In this document: piece by piece, positions 1 through 9,997 of the stretch | How positions within the stretch are numbered: position 1 is the first letter of the stretch | Layout: each line of letters opens with the position of its first letter | Assembly: GCA_050305135.1 (NCBI GenBank) | Contig: JBNLET010000095.1 | Location: 1 to 10,164 of the forward strand | Direction: 5' to 3' | Source of the DNA: Cognatazoarcus sp050305135 | Lineage (GTDB): Bacteria > Pseudomonadota > Gammaproteobacteria > Burkholderiales > Rhodocyclaceae | DNA: 10,164 bases | Notes under the pieces: model-generated | What the model was told of the DNA's origin: nothing | Seen by the model: only the letters and a program-made list of their open reading frames with translations | The model's database searches: none | Translations under genes and position numbers: made by a program

Positions 1-21
1 GCAGCGAGACGCCTGAGCCGT

Positions 22-1188
22 TCAGCGACGCTCACCGAGCCAAAACAGCAGCAGCGCTGCCGCAACCGTCGCGCACGCCGCCGAGAAGCCGAACGCCGCC
101 AGTACCGAGGCCCCCTGCCACAGCCAGCCGAAGAGCAGCGATGCCGGCAACAGCATCGAGCCGGTCGTCAGGTTGAACCAGCCGAAGGCCGCGCCGCGTC
201 GTTCGAGCGGAGCCAGATCGGCGACCAGCGCCTTTTCGACGCCCTCGGTGGACGCCATGAAGAGCCCGTAGAACGCGAACAGGGCGAAGAGCCATGGACC
301 ATTGCGCGCGATCAGGCCCATCGCCAGGTAGAGCACCCCATAGGCGAGATATCCACCGACCAGAAGCCGGATGCGCCCGAAGCAGTCGGAGAGCGCTGCC
401 AGCGGCGTCGAGAACAGCGCGGCCACGGCCGACACGGCCGCCCACAGCAAGGGCACTTGCGCTTCCGGTACGCCGAGTTCCCTCGCCCGCAACAGCAGGA
501 ACATGTTCGACGAGTTGCCGAGCGTAAACAGCGCGACCACTACCAGGTAGCGTCGAAAGAGCGGCGGCAGCTCGCCCAGCCGCCAGTCGAAGCGTGCCGC
601 CGGCACGCTCGGGACGGCCGGCTCCCTGATCGCGAGCGCCAGCAGCACGCACAACAGCGCCGGCACCACCGAACACAGAAAGACCTCGCGCAGCGGCAGG
701 CCCATGTCGAGCAAGACCGCCGCGACCACGGGCCCGACGACCGCGCCGGCGTTGTCCATCGCCCGGTGCAGGCCGAAGGCCAGGCCTCGCCGTTCGGCCG
801 AAACACTGGCCGCGAGCAGCGCATCGCGCGGCGAGGTGCGCAGCCCCTTGCCGACGCGGTCGGCGAAGCGGATCAGCAGCAGTCCCGGCCAGATTGTGAC
901 GAAGGCGATCAGCGGGCGCGTGAGACCGGCCAGCCCGTAACCGAACAGAATGAAGGGCTTGGCGCGCCGCGTTCGGTCGAAGATGACGCCCGAGAACAGC
1001 TTGAGCAGGCTCGCCGTCGCTTCGGCGATGCCCTCGATCAGCCCCAGCGCGCGCGGTCCGGCCATCAACACCGAGGCGAGGTAGAGCGGCACCAGCGGAT
1101 ACAGCATCTCGCTCGCACTGTCGTTGATCAGGCTGATCGCGCCGATCAGCCAGACCGTGCGCGGCAGCGAGCGCAGCGCCGCAATCAT
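22..1188 (-). CDS. Major facilitator superfamily (MFS) transporter, substrate unknown
   Basis: A complete 388-residue protein with the alternating hydrophobic pattern of a 12-helix inner-membrane carrier. An MFS motif-A-like loop follows the second helix (about residues 67-79, GVIFDRTRRAKPF), and its counterpart lies in the second half (265-274, ALSDCFGRIR). Between them is DRVGKGLRTSPRDAL (110-124), a conserved cytoplasmic loop of one MFS subgroup. The long loop at about 188-212 separates the two six-helix halves. The ATG at 1188 overlaps a TGA in another frame (ATGA), and no strong Shine-Dalgarno is visible, so translation may depend on coupling or readthrough from upstream. It lies 93 bp downstream of the DUF190 gene on the same strand and is probably the last gene of the fluoride-responsive unit. 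The substrate cannot be read from the sequence; a role in fluoride or general stress export is only inferred from context. Confidence 0.85.
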   Translation of the reverse strand: MIAALRSLPRTVWLIGAISLINDSASEMLYPLVPLYLASVLMAGPRALGLIEGIAEATASLLKLFSGVIFDRTRRAKPFILFGYGLAGLTRPLIAFVTIWPGLLLIRFADRVGKGLRTSPRDALLAASVSAERRGLAFGLHRAMDNAGAVVGPVVAAVLLDMGLPLREVFLCSVVPALLCVLLALAIREPAVPSVPAARFDWRLGELPPLFRRYLVVVALFTLGNSSNMFLLLRARELGVPEAQVPLLWAAVSAVAALFSTPLAALSDCFGRIRLLVGGYLAYGVLYLAMGLIARNGPWLFALFAFYGLFMASTEGVEKALVADLAPLERRGAAFGWFNLTTGSMLLPASLLFGWLWQGASVLAAFGFSAACATVAAALLLFWLGERR

Positions 1189-1281
1189 CGGCAGCCGGGG
1201 TGCGCGGCACGGGCGCGTTCGAGATGCCTCGACAAGTCCGCTTTCTCCGGGTCGATCAGTGTCAGAGCGCGGCCCCGATCC

Positions 1282-1602
1282 TCACGTCGGTTCGCCCAGC
1301 GTGCCGAACTCGATCGGCGTCTTGAAGTAGAAGAGATGCACGCCTTCGGCCCGCAGCCGCTCGAAGAGGCGTTCCGATTGTTCCTCGCTGACCGCCATGA
1401 CCACCTCGATGGGCTGGTCGGCCAGTTCGAAAAAGCGCACCGAGTGGATGCGCCGGTGGTGGCCGAAGCCTTCGACACCGGACATCATCGTCGCGCCGGG
1501 CAGATCCATCTCCTCGGCGAGATGGATCAGCCAGTCGCCGACTCGCTTGCCGCGGTGGGTCTTGTCCTGCTGCGTGAAGAAGGTGATCTGGTAGCCGTTC
1601 AT
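1282..1602 (-). CDS. DUF190 family protein (PII-like small protein)
   Basis: A complete 106-residue soluble protein. It matches the DUF190 family (Pfam PF02641), compact PII-like ferredoxin-fold proteins of unknown function. Visible hallmarks are an N-terminal strand (NGYQITFFTQQDKTHRGK, 2-19), the segment LPGATMMSGVEGFG (34-47) followed by HHRRIHS (48-54), an acidic and hydrophobic strand DQPIEVVMAVS (62-72), and a C-terminal KTPIEFGTL (94-102). The start at 1602 is fixed by a good Shine-Dalgarno, GGAGG on the minus strand (1610-1614), 7 nt upstream. The open frame continues further 5' but is only an antisense or overlap shadow of crcB there. The gene begins 26 bp after the crcB stop. DUF190 genes are known to occur beside crcB, which supports both calls. 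Its biochemical role is unknown; regulating CrcB or sensing a ligand would be a guess. Confidence 0.88.
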   Translation of the reverse strand: MNGYQITFFTQQDKTHRGKRVGDWLIHLAEEMDLPGATMMSGVEGFGHHRRIHSVRFFELADQPIEVVMAVSEEQSERLFERLRAEGVHLFYFKTPIEFGTLGEPT

Positions 1603-1614
1603 GAGGAGACCTCC
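1603..1614 (-). promoter_or_regulatory. Shine-Dalgarno site of the DUF190 gene
   Basis: The minus strand reads GGAGG at 1614-1610, then a 7-nt spacer, then the ATG at 1602-1600. This is the clearest ribosome binding site in the left block. It decides the start of the DUF190 gene, since the frame stays open far upstream. Confidence 0.8.
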
Positions 1615-1628
1615 GCGATACGAGAGGA

Positions 1629-2012
1629 TCAGGCGGACTTGACCGCCTGCCAGGTCAGCAAACCGGCGAGCGTCATCAGGAGCGAACCGGTGACGTGAAT
1701 GGCGATGGCGCCCATCGCCCAGTTCAAGCGGCCTTGCTGGAGCAGCGACACGACTTCGGCCGAGAAGGTCGAGAAGGTCGTCAGCGCGCCGCAGAAGCCG
1801 GTGATGATCAGCAGGCGCCATTCCGGCGCGATGTCGGGCGCCTGTGCGAAATAGCCGACGGCGAGGCCGATGACGTAGCCGCCGATCAGGTTGGCGGTCA
1901 GTGTGCCGGGCGGCAGCAGCGGGAAGAGGCTGTTGAGTCTGACGCCCAGGCCCCAGCGCAGCAGTGCGCCGAGTGCCGCGCCGGCAGAGATGGCGAAAAT
2001 GGGTTTCAGCAT
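1629..2012 (-). CDS. crcB: CrcB/Fluc fluoride ion channel
   Basis: A complete 127-residue, four-helix membrane protein of the Fluc (CrcB) family. These proteins form dual-topology dimers in the inner membrane and export fluoride. Family signatures are all present: GAALGALLRW (11-20) with the conserved Arg19, GTLTANLIGGYVIG (36-49) with the pore Asn41, and GFCGALTTFSTFS (72-84), which carries the Na+-site loop and the two pore-lining phenylalanines Phe80 and Phe83. The length is typical. The start MLKPIFAISAG at 2012 leaves the normal short N-terminus. The leader contains a fluoride riboswitch (2075-2141), which independently supports the fluoride function. The DUF190 gene follows after 26 bp and an MFS gene after that, all on the same strand. 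The only Shine-Dalgarno-like bases, GGACGGG, sit in a hairpin abutting the ATG, which suggests translational control. Confidence 0.95.
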   Translation of the reverse strand: MLKPIFAISAGAALGALLRWGLGVRLNSLFPLLPPGTLTANLIGGYVIGLAVGYFAQAPDIAPEWRLLIITGFCGALTTFSTFSAEVVSLLQQGRLNWAMGAIAIHVTGSLLMTLAGLLTWQAVKSA

Positions 2013-2013
2013 G

Positions 2014-2045
2014 GCCCGTCCGATCGTTGTTCTTGCTGGACGGGC
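2014..2045 (-). promoter_or_regulatory. Hairpin abutting the crcB start codon (riboswitch expression platform)
   Basis: On the minus strand GCCCGTCC (2045-2038) and GGACGGGC (2021-2014) are perfect 8-bp complements around a 16-nt loop. The 3' arm holds the only purine-rich, Shine-Dalgarno-like bases before crcB and ends one base before the ATG (2012). No U-run follows, so this looks like an initiation-blocking stem and not an intrinsic terminator. The pairing is seen directly; the function is inferred. Confidence 0.6.
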
Positions 2046-2049
2046 GCGC

Positions 2050-2082
2050 GCCTACGCAACCCGTCCGGGGTCTCGCGTAGGC
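2050..2082 (-). promoter_or_regulatory. Alternative (anti-aptamer) hairpin of the crcB leader
   Basis: On the minus strand GCCTACGC (2082-2075) pairs perfectly over 8 bp with GCGTAGGC (2057-2050) around a 17-nt loop. Its 5' arm includes bases 2082-2080, which the fluoride aptamer needs for its pseudoknot, so the two structures exclude each other. The loop contains a second GGACGGG copy (2066-2060) that could otherwise pair with CCCGTCC at 2044-2038. This is the expected geometry of a switching stem. The base pairing is visible; the ligand response is inferred. Confidence 0.6.
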
Positions 2083-2141
2083 ATCATCAGCCCGCAAGGG
2101 CGGTTCGCCAAGAGGTGCGCGGCCGGAGGCATGCCATCTCC
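2075..2141 (-). promoter_or_regulatory. Fluoride riboswitch (crcB motif)
   Basis: The RNA read from the minus strand contains the crcB-motif elements in order. P1 is GGAG (2141-2138) with CUCC (2128-2125). The P1 loop holds GGCAU (2135-2131), which forms the pseudoknot with AUGCC (2084-2080). P3 is GCCC (2101-2098), loop UUGC, GGGC (2093-2090). It is followed directly by the signature CUGAUGAUGCCUAC (2090-2077). This is the family architecture that binds fluoride through Mg2+ ions. It lies directly upstream of crcB, the family's classic target. An insertion of roughly 20 nt (about 2124-2105) separates P1 from the conserved AACC before P3, where many members have only a few bases. It could hold a short extra stem. 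Confidence 0.92.
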
Positions 2142-2145
2142 GCGG

Positions 2146-2459
2146 CGCATTCTGCCATAAACCCTCCCCGAAGGAGTGCCGCTGCCGGGCGCGGCCCGCC
2201 GCAGCCGGCCTGGACGCAAGGCGTGGCGAATCATGATCGAGCGGGTCGGCACGGCGGGTCGATCGTGCCCTCCGAGCCGCGACCGGCCCGACCGGATCGG
2301 CCGCCTCGCGCAGCGCGCGGGCGAACGCCGTGCTTGAGCATTGGTGCACCGGCGTACTAGCCTAGGGACATCGGCCCTCGGATCCCGTCGCCCGGTCGAC
2401 GCCTCCGCCGGCCGAACGCACCCGCGGCGCGACGCGCCATTGTGGGGGGGATCGAGCCT
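2146..2459. other. Divergent intergenic region between crcB and gltB
   Basis: About 315 bp without a supported gene; open frames crossing it look like GC-driven shadows. It should hold the promoters of both divergent units. On the plus strand, TTGAGC (2334-2339) with TAGCCT (2358-2363), spacer 18, is a weak sigma70 candidate for gltB. An 8-bp palindrome GGTGCACC lies between them at 2343-2350. Just before gltB there is a run of seven G residues (2444-2450) that may serve as its ribosome binding site. No terminator or convincing sigma54 -24/-12 element was found. Confidence 0.5.
2149..2178 (-). promoter_or_regulatory. Tentative promoter of the crcB unit
   Basis: On the minus strand CAGAAT (2154-2149) matches the sigma70 -10 consensus at four of six positions. 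It would start transcription at about 2142-2145, right at the 5' edge of the riboswitch P1 stem, which is where a start is expected. No convincing -35 is visible 16-18 nt upstream (CTCCTT or similar). The call rests mainly on position. Confidence 0.3.
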
Positions 2460-6938
<4,479 letters not shown>

Positions 6939-6954
6939 GGCGGGAAGCGAGCGG

Positions 6955-8433
6955 ATGAGCGAAAACCACCCGGACGGGTTCCTGCGCCGGCGCCGCGCAC
7001 CGATCGGCTATCGGCCGGCGGCCGCCCGCATCGCCGACTACCGGCAGGTGCATGCGGAATCCTGGCAGGCCGACGAGGTGCGCGACCAGGGCATGCGCTG
7101 TATGGACTGCGGCGTGCCGACCTGCATGGGCGGCTGCCCGATCGGCAACCTGATCCCGGACTGGAACGATCTGGTCCATCGCGGCCATTGGCGCGAGGCC
7201 CTCGATCGCTTGCACGCCACCAACAACTTCCCGGAATTCACCGGCTACACCTGCCCTGCCCCGTGCGAGCCGGCCTGCGTGCTGGCCCGCAACGACGAGC
7301 CGGTGACGATCAAGTGCATCGAGCGGGCGATCGTCGACATGGGCTGGCAGCAGGGCTGGATCCAGCCGCAGCCGCCGTCCCGGCGCAGCGGGCGGCAGGT
7401 GGCGGTGGTCGGCAGCGGCCCGGCGGGGCTGGCCTGTGCGCAGCAGCTGAATCGCGCCGGCCACCGGGTGACGGTGTTCGAGCGCGACGACGCGATCGGC
7501 GGCCTGATGTGCTACGGCATTCCCGACTTCAAGTTCGCCAAGAGCCAGCTGGCGCGCCGCATCGATCAGCTCGAGCGCGAAGGCATCCGCTTTTGCACCG
7601 GCCGCGAGGTCGGCGTCTCGCCGACGCTGGCGGACTTGCGCCGCGACTACGACGCGGTGTGCCTGGCGCTCGGCGCCCAGGCGCCGCGCGACCTGCCGTT
7701 GCCGGGCCGGCAGCTCGACGGCGTGGAACTCGCGCTGGACTACCTGTGCGCCGAGAACCGGCGCCAGGCCGGCCGCCCCGGCGGGCGCGCGATCGACGCC
7801 CGCGGGCGGCACGTGCTGGTGCTGGGCGGCGGTGATACCGGCGCCGATTGCGTTGCCACCGCCCACCGGCAGCAGGCGCTGTCGGTGACCCAGATCAGCA
7901 TCGACGCACCGAGGCCGGACGAGCGCCCGCGGGACAATCCCTGGCCCTGGTGGCCGAAGACGCGGCAGGCCAGCTACGCGCTGGAGGAAGGCGGCACGGC
8001 GCGCTTCAATCTCGACGGCGCGGCCTTCGTGGATAGCGACGGCGACGGCCGGGTGGACGAGATGCGCTTCGAGGAGGTGCAGTGGGCGCACGACGCGCAC
8101 GGCCGGCGCAGCGGCAGGCGCGTGCTCGATGGCGACGTGCGATTGCCGGCCGGCCTGGTGCTGATCGCACTCGGCTATTCCGGCCCGCGGCTCGGTGCGC
8201 TGGCCGCCGAGGGCGTCGCGGTCGACCGCTGCGGCAGGCTGGCGGTCGATGCCTCGATGATGACTGCTCTGCCCGGCGTGTTCGCCGCCGGCGACGCCTG
8301 CCGCGGTCCCTCGCTGGTGGTCTGGGCGATCGGCGAGGGACGCGACTGCGCGCGCCGGATCGATCTCTATCTCAGCGGCGTGAGCCGCCTGCCGGCCAGC
8401 CTGCGCACTGCCCACCTGCCGCTGGGCTACTGA
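6955..8433 (+). CDS. gltD: Glutamate synthase small (beta) subunit, NADPH-dependent
   Basis: A complete 492-residue GOGAT beta subunit. It takes electrons from NAD(P)H through FAD and passes them via iron-sulfur clusters to the GltB FMN site. N-terminal cysteines for the 4Fe-4S clusters are CMDCGVPTCMGGCP (49-62) and a second group in TCPAPCEPAC (about 100-109). A Rossmann FAD motif follows, VAVVGSGPAGLACAQQL with the downstream ERDDAIGGLMCYGIPDFK. The NADPH domain has LVLGGGDTGADCV, and the C-terminal FAD motif is FAAGDACRGPSLVVWAIGEGRDCA. NPWPWWP is also family-typical. The ATG at 6955 sits 16 bp after the gltB stop with a GGGAAG-like ribosome binding site, so the two genes are one operon. 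The wording of the cluster region (HATNNFPEFTG, VTIKCIE) resembles actinobacterial and Gram-positive GltD, as I recall them, more than the enteric form. The C-terminus converges on the gene at 8476. Confidence 0.95.
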   Translation: MSENHPDGFLRRRRAPIGYRPAAARIADYRQVHAESWQADEVRDQGMRCMDCGVPTCMGGCPIGNLIPDWNDLVHRGHWREALDRLHATNNFPEFTGYTCPAPCEPACVLARNDEPVTIKCIERAIVDMGWQQGWIQPQPPSRRSGRQVAVVGSGPAGLACAQQLNRAGHRVTVFERDDAIGGLMCYGIPDFKFAKSQLARRIDQLEREGIRFCTGREVGVSPTLADLRRDYDAVCLALGAQAPRDLPLPGRQLDGVELALDYLCAENRRQAGRPGGRAIDARGRHVLVLGGGDTGADCVATAHRQQALSVTQISIDAPRPDERPRDNPWPWWPKTRQASYALEEGGTARFNLDGAAFVDSDGDGRVDEMRFEEVQWAHDAHGRRSGRRVLDGDVRLPAGLVLIALGYSGPRLGALAAEGVAVDRCGRLAVDASMMTALPGVFAAGDACRGPSLVVWAIGEGRDCARRIDLYLSGVSRLPASLRTAHLPLGY

Positions 8434-8478
8434 CGCGCCGCGACGCTCGCTCGCCGGCGACCCGGACGCGGCGCGTCA
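8431..8478. terminator. Bidirectional terminator-like inverted repeat spanning both stop codons
   Basis: TGACGCGCCGCG (8431-8442) and CGCGGCGCGTCA (8467-8478) form a perfect 12-bp inverted repeat. The outer TGA of each arm is the stop codon of gltD (plus strand) and of the flavoprotein gene (minus strand). The 24-nt loop contains a further 10-bp palindrome, TCGCCGGCGA (8451-8460). Its position between convergent genes suggests a shared terminator, but there is no flanking T-run, so canonical intrinsic termination is not assured. Confidence 0.5.
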
Positions 8479-9720
8479 ATCGGGCAGCAGGACCTTGCCG
8501 TCCTTGCTGAACTGGTAGTCCTTGAAAATGTGCTCGGCGCTCAGCAACTGGTAGTTGCCATCCTCGAGCCGGCGCGAGGTGTCCTTCAGGCGGTAGGTGT
8601 AGTGGCCGCAGGTCCAACAGTCGAAGTTGCGCATGTGAGTGCACAAGCAGGTCTTTTCCCTGACCGAGATCTTGCGCAGCTCGGGGTGGGCGGCGACGGT
8701 CTTGTTGTAGGCCTCGATGTACTGGCAGTGCCCCTTGCTGTCGAGCAGGTAGCCGTAGGCTTCGCAGTTGGGCCGGATGCCGGAGCCGATCGCCGGGCTG
8801 CTCTTCAGCATCCGCATCGGGTAGCCGGTGGGCGAGATCTGGTTCACTTCGATCTCGTCCTCGCTGGCCTTGAAATAGTGCTGCTTGACGTCGTCCGGCA
8901 GGCCGCATTCGTGCGACACGGTAAAGCGCGTCGCCACCTGCACGCCGCCGCAGCCCGCTTCCAGGTAGTTGACCGCGTCGCTGCCGGTGAAGATGCCGCC
9001 GGCCGGGATCAGCGGAATGTCCAGGTGGTTTTCGCGCATCCACTGCTGGATCTCGGCGACGATCGTGGCCAGGTCGTACTCGGCCCAGTCCATGCCGAAT
9101 CCCAGGTGGCCGCCGGCCAGCGGCCCTTCGACCACCACGTAGTCCGGCAGCCGATCGGTGCGGGCGCTCTTCTTCAGGAACAGCTGCAGCGCGCGCAGCG
9201 ACGAGACGATGATGCCGAGCTTGACGTCGCGAAAGCGCGGATGGTCCTCGATCAGCGAGAAAGTCCCCAGGTGCAGGCCGGCGGCCAGCGTGACGCCGTC
9301 GATGCCGGCATCGAGCGCCGCCCTCAGGCGCACCCGCAGGGTGTCCTTCGGCGCGTTCATGGTCAGCTTTTCCATGCAGTTGATGAACACCAGTCCATCG
9401 CCCTGCTTGCGATCCATCGCGCCGCGGACGTGCAGCCGGGTCGCCTCGGCGACCTTGTCCAGATCGAAGCGCACCGCCGACTTGTCCGGATTCGCCACGT
9501 TGAACTTGTACAGCTTCAGCTTTTCGCGCACGTACTTGGTCTGGTAGCGGCGGTCGGAGACGGTCTTGATCATCGCGTCCGAGATGTGTCCGATGCCGCC
9601 GAGGCGCGCCGCCTCGAGGGCCAGGTCGGCGGTGGAGATATCCACCCCCATGCCGCCGATCATGATCGGCACCACTTCCTTGTCGCCCAGCTTCAATCGG
9701 AAATCGTCAACGCACTTCAT
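8476..9720 (-). CDS. Nitronate monooxygenase / 2-nitropropane dioxygenase-like flavoprotein with Cys-rich C-terminus
   Basis: A 414-residue FMN TIM-barrel protein of the nitronate monooxygenase (NPD, PF03060) family, which also includes FabK-type enoyl-ACP reductases. Visible motifs are VPIMIGGMGVDIST (17-30) at the barrel entrance, EGPLAGGHLGFGMDW (198-212) with the family's catalytic-type His205, IPLIPAGGIFTGSDAV (235-250) and AGCGGVQVATRF (255-266) for FMN phosphate binding, and SPTGYPMRMLKSSPA (296-310). Beyond the barrel, residues 315-380 carry Cys319, Cys332, Cys358, Cys360, Cys368 and Cys371 (CLC, then CWTCGHYTYRL), a likely metal or Fe-S site not found in short NMOs. The start at 9720 follows GAGGG (9728-9732) with a 7-nt spacer. 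A longer frame to 9855 begins with low-complexity Arg/Gly residues and lacks support. The substrate is unknown; nitronate oxidation is only the family name. Confidence 0.85.
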   Translation of the reverse strand: MKCVDDFRLKLGDKEVVPIMIGGMGVDISTADLALEAARLGGIGHISDAMIKTVSDRRYQTKYVREKLKLYKFNVANPDKSAVRFDLDKVAEATRLHVRGAMDRKQGDGLVFINCMEKLTMNAPKDTLRVRLRAALDAGIDGVTLAAGLHLGTFSLIEDHPRFRDVKLGIIVSSLRALQLFLKKSARTDRLPDYVVVEGPLAGGHLGFGMDWAEYDLATIVAEIQQWMRENHLDIPLIPAGGIFTGSDAVNYLEAGCGGVQVATRFTVSHECGLPDDVKQHYFKASEDEIEVNQISPTGYPMRMLKSSPAIGSGIRPNCEAYGYLLDSKGHCQYIEAYNKTVAAHPELRKISVREKTCLCTHMRNFDCWTCGHYTYRLKDTSRRLEDGNYQLLSAEHIFKDYQFSKDGKVLLPD

Positions 9721-9732
9721 CACTCGTCCCTC
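9721..9732 (-). promoter_or_regulatory. Shine-Dalgarno site deciding the start of the flavoprotein gene
   Basis: The minus strand reads GAGGG (9732-9728) followed by seven bases and then the ATG at 9720. This supports MKCVDDFRLK as the N-terminus over the longer in-frame extension that starts at 9855. Confidence 0.65.
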
Positions 9733-9872
9733 GACCGTCCGCGGCGGGCTTCCGGTCTGTTGGTTCGGCAAGCGGCGCGCACGCCGTGCCTTTCGTTCGC
9801 CGCCGGCCGGTTCGGAACCGCCGTCCGGACCCTCCTTCCGGATTGCGACGACCAATTGGCGAAAAGCCCGCT

Positions 9873-9900
9873 ATTGTACAGCCAAAGGCAGGTCTGTAAG
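9873..9900 (-). promoter_or_regulatory. Probable sigma70 promoter of the flavoprotein gene
   Basis: On the minus strand CTTACA (9900-9895) matches the -35 consensus at four of six bases, and TACAAT (9878-9873) matches the -10 at five of six. The spacer is 16 nt. Transcription would start near 9866 and give a leader of about 145 nt before the ATG at 9720. These are predicted from sequence only. Confidence 0.45.
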
Positions 9901-9997
9901 GAATTGTCCGGTCGTCCTAGAATCGCAGCCTGCACCCGCGCACGGACTCTCGCCCGCGCACCCGAACGCCCCCAATGCTCTCTCTCACCTGCCCGCC

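Larger units (their letters stand above)
9721..9997. other. Divergent intergenic region between the flavoprotein gene and prs
   Basis: A 277-bp region without a supported gene. It carries the flavoprotein's promoter and leader. A 13-bp palindrome, CGGTTC-G-GAACCG, lies at 9808-9820 inside that presumed leader. A possible prs -10, TAGAAT, lies at 9918-9923 without a good -35. A 9-bp direct repeat CCCGCGCAC occurs at 9935-9943 and 9953-9961 in the presumed prs leader. No RNA gene was recognised. Confidence 0.5.

Noticed and set aside
457..1698. A 413-codon plus-strand frame opposite the MFS and DUF190 genes
   Set aside because: It is the antisense of two genes with clear family signatures; its composition is typical of a shadow frame.
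2014..2045. The hairpin before crcB as an intrinsic terminator
   Set aside because: No T-run follows the stem; the crcB ATG begins one base after it, so start-site masking fits better.
2331..2350. A possible NtrC box upstream of gltB
   Set aside because: The half-sites overlap or are misspaced compared with TGCACC-N5-GGTGCA, and no sigma54 -24/-12 element was found.
9721..9855. N-terminal extension of the flavoprotein to a start at 9855
   Set aside because: The added residues are Arg/Gly/Pro-rich with no family match, while the ATG at 9720 has a good ribosome binding site and begins where homology begins.
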